Shown here piece after piece: positions 50,424-59,148 of a stretch of 64,000 nt of DNA. The translations under genes and the position numbers were made by a program. Origin of the DNA: Arthrobacter sp. CJ23 (GTDB taxonomy: Bacteria > Actinomycetota > Actinomycetes > Actinomycetales > Micrococcaceae); NCBI RefSeq assembly GCF_024741795.1, contig NZ_CP102950.1, positions 3,410,001-3,474,000 on the forward strand, written 5' to 3'. The notes below the pieces were generated by a model. It was not told the DNA's origin, searched no databases, and was given only the letters and a program-made list of their open reading frames with translations. Every line of letters begins with the position of its first letter. Position 1 is the first letter of the stretch.

Positions 50424-51995
50424 CTAGTCCGGCATGGACATGGTGCGCAGGTCCAGCTGCCGCAGCACCCGGTCCGCCACCTCAGGGTCCATTCCCGGCT
50501 CGCTGCGCGCGTCCAGGACCTCGCGGCGGGCGGCGTCCAGCGCGATGGTCTGCACGGCAATGGCCAACTCCCGGCCGCGCTGCCGCTTCTCCGCCGCGGA
50601 TTCGTTCTTCAGGGACCCGTCCAGCAGCTCGGAGTGCAGCCGCCGCATCTTTTCCTTGACCAGCGCCACCTTCTCCGCCGGCAGCTCCTTCATCAGCTCG
50701 TGGTCCTTCAGCGCCGAAGTGGCGGCGGTCTGGGCGCGCCGGGCCAGCAGCCGGGCGGCATCCTTCTCATGGGAGCCGTCCTCGGAGGCCTTCAGGACGC
50801 GCATGAGCCACGGCAGCGTCAGGCCCGGGAGGACCAGGGTGGCCAGCAGCACGGCGCAGGAGATGACCAGGATTTCGTGCCGGGCCGGGAAGTCGCTGCC
50901 GTCCGTGAGCGTTACCGGGAGGGCCAGCGCCAGGGCGAGCGTGGCCAGGCCGCGCATGCCGCACCACGTCAGGATCAGCACTTCCGTGGGCGAGGTGGGC
51001 TGCAGCAGGTTCCTGCGCTTGCGCGCCGTGAGCGCCAGCAGGCCCAGCCACAGGAAGCGGACCACGAAGACCAGCACGCACACCACCACGGCCACCCCGA
51101 GCATGCCGAAAATCGCGGTGCCTTCGTCCCGGATGACCTGGCGGATCTCCAGCCCCACCAGGCCGAAGGCCAGGCCGGTGGCTAGCAACTCCACCACGTC
51201 CCAGAAGGCCGTGCGGGTGATGCGCTCGGCGGCGTCCTGGGGGCGGGCGTGCCGCTGCAGTTCCAGCGCCGTGACGACGACGGCCACCACGCCTGAGGCG
51301 TGCAGCTCTTCCGCGAGGATGTAGGCGGCGAAGGGCACCACCAGGGTGACCGCGCTGCGCGCCACCATGGCCGTGACCAGCCGGTTGATGAGCTTGGTCA
51401 ACCAGCCCATGGCGATGCCGATGACCACGGCCAGGGCCGCGCCCACCACGAACTGGAAGATGACGTCCGGGCCCACGCGCGTCCCGGACACGGTGGCTGC
51501 CACGGCCGCCTGGAAGATGACGATGGCCGCGGCGTCGTTGAACAGGCCCTCGCTCTGGAGCACGGTGATGAGGCGGCGGGGCATGTGCACGCGGCCGGCC
51601 ACGGATTCCACGGCCACCGGGTCCGGCGGGGCCACCATGGCACCCAGGGCGATCGCCGCCGGGATCCCGATGCCCGGGATCATGAGCCAAGCGGCACCGG
51701 CCACCACCGCCGTGGAGACCACCACCAGGGCAACGGCCATCAGCAGGAGCGTGCGCCAGCGGACCCTGAACACGGCCCAGGAACTCTTCTGCGCCGTGGC
51801 GAACAGCAGCGGCGGCAGGAAGATCGGCAGTATCAGCTCCGGGGAAATCTCGAACTCCGGGAAGCCGGGGATGAACGTCAGGGCCGCGGCCAGGAGCAGC
51901 ATCAACACCGGATACGGCAGCCGGAGCCGGTCCCCCAGGCCCACCGCCACCACCGTGGCAAGCAGCAATCCAACAATCAGCGCCAACTGGTCCAT
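50424..51995 (-). CDS. Na+/H+ antiporter, CPA1 (NhaP/NHE) type
   Basis: 523 residues from ATG 51995 (MDQLALIVG), preferred to a GTG 33 bases upstream because the N-terminus then begins at TM1. About 12-13 membrane segments include the exchanger core: LPPLLFATAQ, APPDPVAVESVAG and SEGLFNDAAAIVIF, with the two acidic residues needed for Na+/H+ exchange. A cytosolic tail of about 125 mostly helical, charged residues follows. It exports Na+ for pH and salt homeostasis. Convergent with the ROK gene. Confidence 0.9.
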   Translation of the reverse strand: MDQLALIVGLLLATVVAVGLGDRLRLPYPVLMLLLAAALTFIPGFPEFEISPELILPIFLPPLLFATAQKSSWAVFRVRWRTLLLMAVALVVVSTAVVAGAAWLMIPGIGIPAAIALGAMVAPPDPVAVESVAGRVHMPRRLITVLQSEGLFNDAAAIVIFQAAVAATVSGTRVGPDVIFQFVVGAALAVVIGIAMGWLTKLINRLVTAMVARSAVTLVVPFAAYILAEELHASGVVAVVVTALELQRHARPQDAAERITRTAFWDVVELLATGLAFGLVGLEIRQVIRDEGTAIFGMLGVAVVVCVLVFVVRFLWLGLLALTARKRRNLLQPTSPTEVLILTWCGMRGLATLALALALPVTLTDGSDFPARHEILVISCAVLLATLVLPGLTLPWLMRVLKASEDGSHEKDAARLLARRAQTAATSALKDHELMKELPAEKVALVKEKMRRLHSELLDGSLKNESAAEKRQRGRELAIAVQTIALDAARREVLDARSEPGMDPEVADRVLRQLDLRTMSMPD

Positions 51996-52080
51996 GTTCC
52001 CGTTTTCCCCAGACGTCGTAGTGGCCACGCCGCGGCACAGGCCCCGGGACGTGCTCTACCAACATATCCCGGGGTGGGTG

Positions 52081-52737
52081 TCACTCCGCTGTGAGTGCCT
52101 CCACCACGTCCACAGTTCCATCCTTGAAGGTGATGGTCCGGTGGACGGTCTCCGGGAGTTCCAGGACGGCCGCGGCCACAAGGGCCACATTCGCCCGGGA
52201 CGTCTGCGTGCCGTTGCCTGGGTTTTCGGGATCCGTCTCGATGAGCCCCGTTGCCGGCTCCCCGGTCAGCGTCCCGGGCCCCAGCACCGTCCAGTCGAGG
52301 CCGGTGGCGCGGAGGTATTCGTCGGCCGCCGCCTTCGCCTCCGCGTAGGCGAAGAAGCTGTGGCTCTCCGGGACGCCGTGGCCGGGTCCCGCGCCCAGAT
52401 AGGACACCATGACATACCGCCCGACGCCGGCCAGCGCCGCGGCGTCCATGGAGCGGATGGCGGCGTCCCGGTCCACGGCATACGTCCGGGCGGGATTCCC
52501 GCCGCCGGCACCGGCGCTCCACACCACGGCGTCCTGGCCGCCGAGCGCAGCGGCGATCTCCGTCGTCGTCGAGTTTTCAACGTCCAGGACCACCGGGGCT
52601 GCGCCGGTGGCAGTGACATCCGGCACATGCTGGGGATTCCGGACGAACGAGGTGACGGAGTGTCCTTCATCGCTGAGGATCCTGGACAGAAGCATGGCCA
52701 CCTTGCCGTGGCCTCCGATGATCGCAATTTTCGGCAT
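52081..52737 (-). CDS. NAD(P)H-binding atypical short-chain dehydrogenase/reductase
   Basis: 218 residues. KIAIIGGHGKVAMLLSRIL at the start is the GxxGxxG dinucleotide loop, and YVMVSYLGAG followed by YAEAKAAADEYLRATGLDWTVL gives the partial YxxxK arrangement of the atypical SDR5-like (YwnB/YhfK) NmrA group. Possible roles range from redox sensing to reduction of small carbonyls. The ATG at 52737 gives the right N-terminus; CAGAAT lies six bases upstream. Stand-alone gene. Confidence 0.85.
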   Translation of the reverse strand: MPKIAIIGGHGKVAMLLSRILSDEGHSVTSFVRNPQHVPDVTATGAAPVVLDVENSTTTEIAAALGGQDAVVWSAGAGGGNPARTYAVDRDAAIRSMDAAALAGVGRYVMVSYLGAGPGHGVPESHSFFAYAEAKAAADEYLRATGLDWTVLGPGTLTGEPATGLIETDPENPGNGTQTSRANVALVAAAVLELPETVHRTITFKDGTVDVVEALTAE

Positions 52738-52743
52738 GCCCAC

Positions 52744-52749
52744 ATTCTG
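52744..52749 (-). promoter_or_regulatory. Leaderless-type -10-like box (SDR gene)
   Basis: On the minus strand CAGAAT ends six bases before the ATG at 52737; first base deviates from TANNNT. Confidence 0.35.
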
Positions 52750-52768
52750 GCAGCAGGCGACGACAAAA

Positions 52769-52798
52769 AAGACCCCGCAGAAGAATCTGCGGGGTCTT
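52769..52798 (-). terminator. Strong minus-strand terminator
   Basis: Perfect 12-bp stem AAGACCCCGCAG / CTGCGGGGTCTT with a six-base loop; on the minus strand the stem runs into TTTTTTGTCG. It would end transcription arriving from the GH66 operon before the SDR gene. Confidence 0.85.
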
Positions 52799-53070
52799 GC
52801 CCTGTAGCCCACCACCTTGGCTGACGACTGCGCATCGTCCGCGAAGAGCTGGGCATCGTCAAACGCACCCCGGCGGCGACCTTCAGGGTGTTCTGGATCC
52901 AGTACGGTGCCGATTGCGGTTAGCGCCCTATTGGGACGGTGGAGAGACCGGCGGATCATCGAGAAGGACTTAGCCCGCTACTGGCGGACCTCCAAGTAGT
53001 TTTTCTCCGAATAGCCGCACGCGAGGCCGGCTCCGCTCACTCCTTCTTAGGCGCAAGCGACAGCGATGGA
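52799..53070. other. Non-coding stretch downstream of the GH66 operon
   Basis: Together with 52738-52798 this makes a 333-bp gap. Several short frames are open on both strands (for example 52817-52999 plus, and an extension of the SDR frame to 52959) but none has a start with Shine-Dalgarno, so I call no gene. It may be a long 3' untranslated region or degraded sequence. Confidence 0.5.
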
Positions 53071-53286
53071 CTACGTGGCCGCAAGATCGCGTTCACGGAT
53101 GAGACCGAACGGAACATCCGGTGTGAGCGCCACCGTAAATCTCGAAAAGTCGTGGCGCGTGACCAGGATCCCTTGGCGTTTGTCCTCCGCCGCACATTCT
53201 GCAGCCATCTGTACGGCCATGTTCAATTCAATGTCCCGTTGGGTTGGGTTCGTGACGATGATGTCGGCAACGATTTGTTGTCGCAT
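53071..53286 (-). CDS. 71-residue hypothetical protein at the end of the GH66 operon
   Basis: 71 residues from the ATG at 53286, preceded by AGGGAAG at ideal spacing. It begins MRQQIVADIIVTNPTQRDIE, is soluble with mixed charge, and ends IRERDLAAT; one Cys. No domain is recognised. It starts 43 bases after the GH13 stop on the same strand, so it is likely the last gene of the operon. A longer open frame upstream would run into the GH13 gene and is unlikely. Confidence 0.6.
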   Translation of the reverse strand: MRQQIVADIIVTNPTQRDIELNMAVQMAAECAAEDKRQGILVTRHDFSRFTVALTPDVPFGLIRERDLAAT

Positions 53287-53329
53287 AATTGCTTCCCTGT
53301 TGAGGTCGGTGCCTTGGACGGAAGCTGTC

Positions 53330-55072
53330 TTAGAGAGACGTTTCCAGCGAGTAGACACGGGTCTCCCAGGGGCGGAGTTCCTTTGTCGCATTGCTGGCTT
53401 CCTGGTAGTTGCCAAGTATCAGTGTTGCGTCCTTCCATTCCGTGCCGACAACAACCTGCTGGTTCTGGCCGGAGAGGTTGGATAGGACGAGAAGCTGGTC
53501 GTTTTGATACGCGCGGGTGTAGGCGTAGACATGGGAATGGTCTTCGAGCAGCGGTGTGAAATCTCCGTACGCAACGACGGGCAGGCTGTGCCTGACACGG
53601 ATCAGCTTCTGGAAGTAGTTGAAGACGGAATCGGCATCGGAATACTGCCTTTCAGCGTTGACCCGCCCGTGGTTGGGGTTGACTGCGAGCCAGGGCGTAC
53701 CCGTGGTGAATCCGGCGTTGGCCGTGGCATCCCATTGCATGGGTGTTCGGGCGTTGTCGCGGCTCATGCTGCGCAGTGAGGCCAAGACAGCTGACGGGTC
53801 AGCTCCGTTCTGGCAGGCTTCCCGGTAGTGGTTGATCGATTCGAGGTCCCGGAACTGGTCTATCGAGGTGAAGGGGTAGTTTGTCATTCCCAGCTCTTCT
53901 CCCTGATAGATATAGGGGGTTCCGCGCTGCAGGTGCAGCATGGTTGCCAGGGCCTTGGCGGATCGCTCCCAGTGGTCAAGGTCGTCGCCGAAGCGGGACA
54001 CGGCGCGGGGCTGGTCGTGGTTGTTCAGGTACAGGCTGTTCCAGCCTCTTTGCCCGAGCTGGGTCTGCCATTGGCTGAGGGATGCTTTGAGTTTTTTCGC
54101 GTCGAAGGGCTGGACGTCGAATTTGTTGGTCCCATGGTCAAGGGAGACGTGTTCGAATTGGAACACCATGTCCACTTCTCGCCGGGCCGGGTCTGTGAAG
54201 AGGATGGCGTCCTGCCAGGTGACGCCCGGCATTTCGCCAACGGTGAGGTATTCTCCGGTCCGTCCGTCGAATACTTCCTGGTGCATTTCCTGAAGGAATT
54301 CGTGAATGCGGGGTCCGCTGGCGAAGTATGGGAACCCGTCGCCGTAGGTGTCCCCGTTCTTCTTGCCGTCCGGGAGGGCGACGTCTTTGGAGATGAAGTT
54401 GATGACGTCCATGCGGAAGCCGTCAACGCCGCGGTCGAGCCACCAGGACATCATGTCGTAGACGGCGCGCCGGACTTCGGGGTTCTCCCAGTTCAGGTCG
54501 GGTTGTTTCCGGTCAAAGAGGTGCAGGTAGTATTCCTGGCTTGTCTCGTCCCAGCTCCAGGTGGGTCCTGAGAAGAATGATTGCCAGTTCGTTGGTTCGG
54601 ATCCTGGCTGGCCAGGGGTGGTTCCGTTGCGTGCAGGGCGCCACCAGTACCAGTCTCGTTTCGGGTTGTCCTTGGAGGAGCGTGACTCCTTGAACCAGGG
54701 GTGTTCGTCGGATGTGTGGTTGACCACCAGATCCATGACCAGCTTCATTCCACGGTCATGGACGGCTGATAGCAGCTCCTCGAAGTCTTCCATCGTGCCG
54801 AATGCCGGGTCTATGGCCCGGTAGTCGCTGATGTCGTAGCCGTTGTCGGCCTGCGGTGACTGGTAGATGGGCGACAACCAGATGACATCGACTCCAAGCA
54901 GCTGCAGATGGTCCAGCCTTGCAGTGATGCCTTTGAGGTCTCCGATTCCGTCGCCGTTGGAATCCGCGAAGCTTCGGGGATAAATCTGGTAGACGACGGC
55001 CGATTTCCACCAGCTGCTGGTCGACGCTGGGTGAAATGCCGTGGCCTCGGCGACGGATTCGATGCTGGACAT
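53330..55072 (-). CDS. GH13 oligo-1,6-glucosidase / dextran glucosidase type
   Basis: 580 residues from ATG 55072. The catalytic residues are D222 (GFRMDVINFISK), E280 (TVGEMPG) and D353 (NNHDQPR). Region V is QPDLN (190-194), and Val directly after the nucleophile within DVIN is the mark of alpha-1,6-specific enzymes (oligo-1,6-glucosidase, dextran glucosidase). It lacks a signal peptide, so it acts on imported isomaltooligosaccharides, removing glucose from the non-reducing end. It lies 88 bases downstream of the secreted GH66 gene. Confidence 0.93.
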   Translation of the reverse strand: MSSIESVAEATAFHPASTSSWWKSAVVYQIYPRSFADSNGDGIGDLKGITARLDHLQLLGVDVIWLSPIYQSPQADNGYDISDYRAIDPAFGTMEDFEELLSAVHDRGMKLVMDLVVNHTSDEHPWFKESRSSKDNPKRDWYWWRPARNGTTPGQPGSEPTNWQSFFSGPTWSWDETSQEYYLHLFDRKQPDLNWENPEVRRAVYDMMSWWLDRGVDGFRMDVINFISKDVALPDGKKNGDTYGDGFPYFASGPRIHEFLQEMHQEVFDGRTGEYLTVGEMPGVTWQDAILFTDPARREVDMVFQFEHVSLDHGTNKFDVQPFDAKKLKASLSQWQTQLGQRGWNSLYLNNHDQPRAVSRFGDDLDHWERSAKALATMLHLQRGTPYIYQGEELGMTNYPFTSIDQFRDLESINHYREACQNGADPSAVLASLRSMSRDNARTPMQWDATANAGFTTGTPWLAVNPNHGRVNAERQYSDADSVFNYFQKLIRVRHSLPVVAYGDFTPLLEDHSHVYAYTRAYQNDQLLVLSNLSGQNQQVVVGTEWKDATLILGNYQEASNATKELRPWETRVYSLETSL

Positions 55073-55160
55073 GTCGTGTTCTTTCTGTAGCTTGCGTGGT
55101 GTCCCGGCCTGGGCGGGGACACCACGCTGACGTTGCTTGGATTGTTGGCAGTGCCGCGGG

Positions 55161-57458
55161 TTACTGGAGCAATTCTTCCGGCCGGTAGGGCTCAAGCGAC
55201 GCCCCAGCGTGCGGCTTGGTTGGCTTGTCCTTGCCGGGCTTCCCGTTCTGCTCCAGGTAGACGAAGCTCCAGGCATCGAGCTGTGGAACGGTGAAGCTGA
55301 CGTAGCGTCCGCCGGCGTCGGTCCCGATCACGAACGGGAGGGTTTCACTGGCTCCCTGGTTGTGGTCAGGGCTTGCGATCTTCACCGAACTGGGATCGGC
55401 ATTGGCCCCGATGTAGTACTTGACGGGAAGGTTTGCCTGGGTCGGGATGGTGCTCTTCGGCCCTTCCCTCCAAGTGCCGCTGTTTCCCAGGAGGTTGATC
55501 AGGTGGATGACATCGGTGTTGCCGTTGCGCATGACGTTGGTCCAGATGGCGTTCGCGGTTCCGTCGTTGCTTGTGGGCTTTCCGGTGATGGTGACGGGGT
55601 TCGTCTGAGGATCGACCTGCTTCAGATCCGGCCCGTAGAGGACGTTCTCGTAGGCGGTGATGACGTCGTAGTAGGTGTTCATCCATTCTTCGAGTTCGAC
55701 GCTCATCTGCTTGGAGTGATCCAGGAAGTAGGGAGCGGCGAGCTTCTGGTTGTCCTGGCCCATTTCGATCTGGGTCGCTCCATTGGCAGCAATTGCCGCG
55801 TTCGCAAGCTGAACAGAGGGGGTGTCGAAGGTACCCAGGGTCAGGCTGTCCAGGTTGATGTAGCCTGCGTCGTCGTTCTCCACGGAGATCTTCACGGTGT
55901 GTTGGCCCGCGTCGAGGTGGGTGAAGAGCGAGGCGTCATGCTTGTAGTCGTCCCAGCCGTTTGTGCTTTGCATCCTGAATTTGCCCAGCACGACACCATC
56001 AACGGTGACGGTGCGGGTCGCCGTGGTGGGGGTGCCGTTGGTGTAGGCCGGGACGAGGCCGTATCGGCGGGATTCGGTGGCGTTGACGGTGAACGTGACG
56101 GAGTCCCCGGGCTGTCCGAAGGCGTCCACGAAACCGGTCCCGGTGTAGCCGGGGTGGTTGTTGTTGGTGTTGGTTCCGCCGGCAAGGGCGGCGTTTTCGG
56201 CTTCGTAGCGGTCGCCGGTGTTGCTGTTGTAATTCTCGTAGGCGGCGATGATGGCGGGTTTTCCTCCGGAGAGCTCCCGCTGCCCGTTCAGGTAGGCCTT
56301 GACCTGGGCATAGCTCTCGTGGTTTTCCCACAGTTCTGAGTAGAGGTAGTCGCTTTCGGACGCGGCCAAAGCGTCGCCGCCGAAGCCGTCCACGGCGTTG
56401 AAGCCGACAACTTTTCCGTCGGTCTTCTTCAGCGCCTTCTTGGTTTTGCCGACGAGGTCTGCAAAGGCATTAGGAAGGTTGACCCGCTGGCCGTTGATGT
56501 CCTGCATGCCGCCGTCGACTTCTCCGCCGGGCGCGTTCTTGCCCCAGTTGCCCAATTGGTCCAGATGGGTGCCATCGAAGCCCATGGTCTTGACCTGGTC
56601 GACGTATTCGGCGGTGATGTGGTCCTGCCATCCGGGGTTGGCCGGGTTCATGATCCACAGGTTGGTTTCGGGCCGGTTCTGTATCATCTGGAATTTCCAG
56701 TCACTGCCGCTGTCGGCGTACTGCAGGCGCCAGTCCGGGCTGACTCCGTGCTCCTGGAATCCCTCCAGGGCCGCGTAGCTCATGCTGTACGGCAGGGCGG
56801 CAACGTTCTTGTCGTGGGCGTCATCGATGTAGGACTTGACGGTGGAGGGTGCGATAACGTCACCGTTCCAGGCGGTCCAGCTGTCGACAAGGCTTCCGTC
56901 GGCATTGCGTTCGACTGGCTTTTCGTGCCGCCACATCCAGTCGTAGAACTGCAGGGCGTTGAGGTGGTATTTGCGGGTCAGTTCGGTGACGACGTTCCCG
57001 CGTTCCTGGTCGCTTACGTCGGCCCCGTAGTCGTGGAGGTAGCCCATGCGGGGGAAGTGGGTCCAGTCGCTGGAGACATCCAGCGCGGTGGCTGTGGCGT
57101 CGCCCGGGGCTTTGACCTCAACCAGGTATCCGCTGAAGTCTTTGGCTGGCGGCGTGACGTCCCAGGTGATGGTCTTCTCCTCGCCGGCCTGCACCTGGGT
57201 CTGAACGGTCCCGGTGGCTACCTGGACTCCGAGATGGGTCAGGGTGAAGGTGACGGGACCGGACCATGCGGTGTGGGCGGTGAGCTTGGCCGTTACCGTG
57301 ACCTTCTGCCCGGGTTGGTATCGGCCGAAGTCGGTGTAGGCGTCTAGCAGGTCGACCTCTCCGCTGGCGACGGCGGGAGCGGCCGGCACAAGGGCCAGGC
57401 TTGCCGCCGCCAGGGCGCAGGCCGCTGCGGCGAGCCGGCTTGGTTTGGCGAATCGCAA
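55161..57458 (-). CDS. Secreted GH66 dextranase / cycloisomaltooligosaccharide glucanotransferase with inserted CBM35-like domain
   Basis: 765 residues from a TTG with AAGGAG eight bases upstream. A Sec signal peptide ends near residue 32 (APAVASGEV). An Ig-like beta domain (about 35-130) precedes the barrel. The GH66 nucleophile is D300 in FDGTHLDQLGNW and the acid/base E375 in YLYSELWENHES. A 125-residue CBM35-like beta module (about 417-545, from RYEAENAALAGG to INLDSLTLG) is inserted in the catalytic region, the architecture of CITases rather than plain dextranases. A beta C-terminal domain follows. No cell-wall anchor is visible. It should attack dextran outside the cell; cyclising versus hydrolysing activity is undecided. 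Confidence 0.9.
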   Translation of the reverse strand: MRFAKPSRLAAAACALAAASLALVPAAPAVASGEVDLLDAYTDFGRYQPGQKVTVTAKLTAHTAWSGPVTFTLTHLGVQVATGTVQTQVQAGEEKTITWDVTPPAKDFSGYLVEVKAPGDATATALDVSSDWTHFPRMGYLHDYGADVSDQERGNVVTELTRKYHLNALQFYDWMWRHEKPVERNADGSLVDSWTAWNGDVIAPSTVKSYIDDAHDKNVAALPYSMSYAALEGFQEHGVSPDWRLQYADSGSDWKFQMIQNRPETNLWIMNPANPGWQDHITAEYVDQVKTMGFDGTHLDQLGNWGKNAPGGEVDGGMQDINGQRVNLPNAFADLVGKTKKALKKTDGKVVGFNAVDGFGGDALAASESDYLYSELWENHESYAQVKAYLNGQRELSGGKPAIIAAYENYNSNTGDRYEAENAALAGGTNTNNNHPGYTGTGFVDAFGQPGDSVTFTVNATESRRYGLVPAYTNGTPTTATRTVTVDGVVLGKFRMQSTNGWDDYKHDASLFTHLDAGQHTVKISVENDDAGYINLDSLTLGTFDTPSVQLANAAIAANGATQIEMGQDNQKLAAPYFLDHSKQMSVELEEWMNTYYDVITAYENVLYGPDLKQVDPQTNPVTITGKPTSNDGTANAIWTNVMRNGNTDVIHLINLLGNSGTWREGPKSTIPTQANLPVKYYIGANADPSSVKIASPDHNQGASETLPFVIGTDAGGRYVSFTVPQLDAWSFVYLEQNGKPGKDKPTKPHAGASLEPYRPEELLQ

Positions 57459-57488
57459 AGTGATACTCCTTCTTTCTGGGGGCGGGTG

Positions 57489-59096
57489 CTAGGGCTCGAC
57501 CAGGACGGTCTGCCAGATGTGGGGTTCGGGGAGGTGCGCGATCGCGTATTCGCCGTCAGCTGTCACGTGCACGTCGGTGAGGCGCGCGCAGCGATCGGGG
57601 TCCGCCACGCGGACCCGGGGAAGCCTGTTCCCGGTGGTCCGGAGCCGGAGGGTGCCTGAGCCGATGGGTGCGGGAGCGGGACGGGCTGCGTCCCAGAGCG
57701 TGTGGTCCTGCCCGGCGAGGTTGATGAGGTGAAGGACGAGTTTGCCGTCGATTTCGGTCACGCGGCGCCATACGGCTCCGGGGGTGGGTTCTTCCGTGAC
57801 AGGGGTGTCCTCGAAGTGGACGTCGAGGGCTTCGTTGTAGTCGCCGACCCAGGCCCCGGTGACCTCGACGGTGGCGGGGTTCAGAAGAAGTTCATCGTGC
57901 TCGACGAGGTAGTCGTACCATCGCTGCAGGAGGGACTGCGTCGACGGCGCCGTCTTGTGGTTGCGCACGTAGTAGGGGTCGACGAGGATCCTGTCTGCTT
58001 CTCCGGCTAGGAGCTGGGTTGCTCCATGCGAGAAGAGGGTGGCCATCGTGTAGGCGGTGGCGGTGTCGCTCTCGGCTGCCGGTGCTGAGTCGTAGACGTG
58101 CTGGTACGCGGCGATAACAATGGGCTTTTCGGCGGATGCGGCGCGGGCACGCGTGACGACCTTCGCCAGGGAACCCAGCGTGGTGTGGGGCGCCCAGACT
58201 TCAATGTATATCGCGTCCTGGTCCGTGGCGGCCGTTGCCCAGGTGGGGAAATCATTGACGTTGTTGAAGACCAGTCGCGCGCCCGGGGCACCCCGTCTGG
58301 AAGCGTCAATAACGGTCGGGAAGGACTCGGACAGGTCGACCTCCTTGCCGTCGGGCAGAACCGCACGGCGGGGGTAGCCGTACTGGTCGAGGTGGAAGCC
58401 GTGGAATCCTACTTCTTCGACGGACCTGTTCAGTTCCTTGGCGAAGTGTTCGATCCACTGGGGGTCGGCTGGGTCGATGATGTTGAGGAAGTCGCCAAGT
58501 CCGTACGGCTGGCCGTCGGCTTGAAGGAGGGCCGCGTGCTTCCACTGGTCCCATTCCTGCGGCCCGACTGCGTACACAGCGGCGTATCCAATGGCGTCCG
58601 TACCGGTGTTGCCGAGTTCTTCAATGAGCTTCCGGACCGTGGCAAGGGATACGGGCTGGTCAAGTGCGTCACGGTAGTCCTCTCCCCCGCCGAGCAGGTC
58701 GGCGTGACGGTAGGCCCAGTCGTAGAACTGGATGCCGTTCAGGTGAAGACGGCGAACGTTTTCCAGCACGGCGTTGATGTCCCGGTCGGGTGTGTAGGAA
58801 GCGACGAAGCCGTAGCGCAGCCGGCTTCGGGGATTGTCGGTGACGAGGACCCCGGTACGCGCGGTTCCGGTACTCGTGGTCAGTTCGATGCCGTATCCCC
58901 CGGAAGGGAGCGGACCCAGGGAAAGGACCCCGTCGTCGGCGGGCGTGACTTCGCTCAGAAGTTCGCCGAGATGCCAGGTTCGAAGCATTGAGCCTGGGGT
59001 GCACCCGCGTAATTCGACGGTGACCTCTTCCGAGGGCAGGTAAAGGCTGCGTACGGGAATCAGGTCTGGCACAGGGTGGGGCGTGGCGATGGGCAT
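57489..59096 (-). CDS. Cytosolic GH66 family enzyme without CBM
   Basis: 535 residues from ATG 59096, which has GGAGA upstream; a TTG 36 bases earlier is an alternative. Neither start yields a signal peptide, so it is predicted cytosolic. The GH66 core is kept: RYGFVASYTPDRD and LHLNGIQFYDWAYRH at the barrel start, nucleophile D237 in FHGFHLDQYGYP, acid/base E299 in IYIEVWAPH. The CBM35-like insert of its neighbour is missing; a beta C-terminal domain (VLHLINLAGQDHTLW) aligns with the neighbour's VIHLINLLGNSGTW. It lies between the permease and the secreted GH66 gene, implying action on imported isomalto-sugars, possibly ring opening of cyclic ones. Confidence 0.85.
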   Translation of the reverse strand: MPIATPHPVPDLIPVRSLYLPSEEVTVELRGCTPGSMLRTWHLGELLSEVTPADDGVLSLGPLPSGGYGIELTTSTGTARTGVLVTDNPRSRLRYGFVASYTPDRDINAVLENVRRLHLNGIQFYDWAYRHADLLGGGEDYRDALDQPVSLATVRKLIEELGNTGTDAIGYAAVYAVGPQEWDQWKHAALLQADGQPYGLGDFLNIIDPADPQWIEHFAKELNRSVEEVGFHGFHLDQYGYPRRAVLPDGKEVDLSESFPTVIDASRRGAPGARLVFNNVNDFPTWATAATDQDAIYIEVWAPHTTLGSLAKVVTRARAASAEKPIVIAAYQHVYDSAPAAESDTATAYTMATLFSHGATQLLAGEADRILVDPYYVRNHKTAPSTQSLLQRWYDYLVEHDELLLNPATVEVTGAWVGDYNEALDVHFEDTPVTEEPTPGAVWRRVTEIDGKLVLHLINLAGQDHTLWDAARPAPAPIGSGTLRLRTTGNRLPRVRVADPDRCARLTDVHVTADGEYAIAHLPEPHIWQTVLVEP

Positions 59097-59148
59097 GGGG
59101 ATGCTGTCTCCAAGATCGGATTGATAGGTCAAGGCAGTATGGAACCGG

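Noticed and set aside
52817..52999. 60-residue plus-strand frame downstream of the SDR gene, and a second short frame in the same stretch.
   Set aside because: No ribosome-binding site or recognisable sequence; both lie beside a strong terminator.
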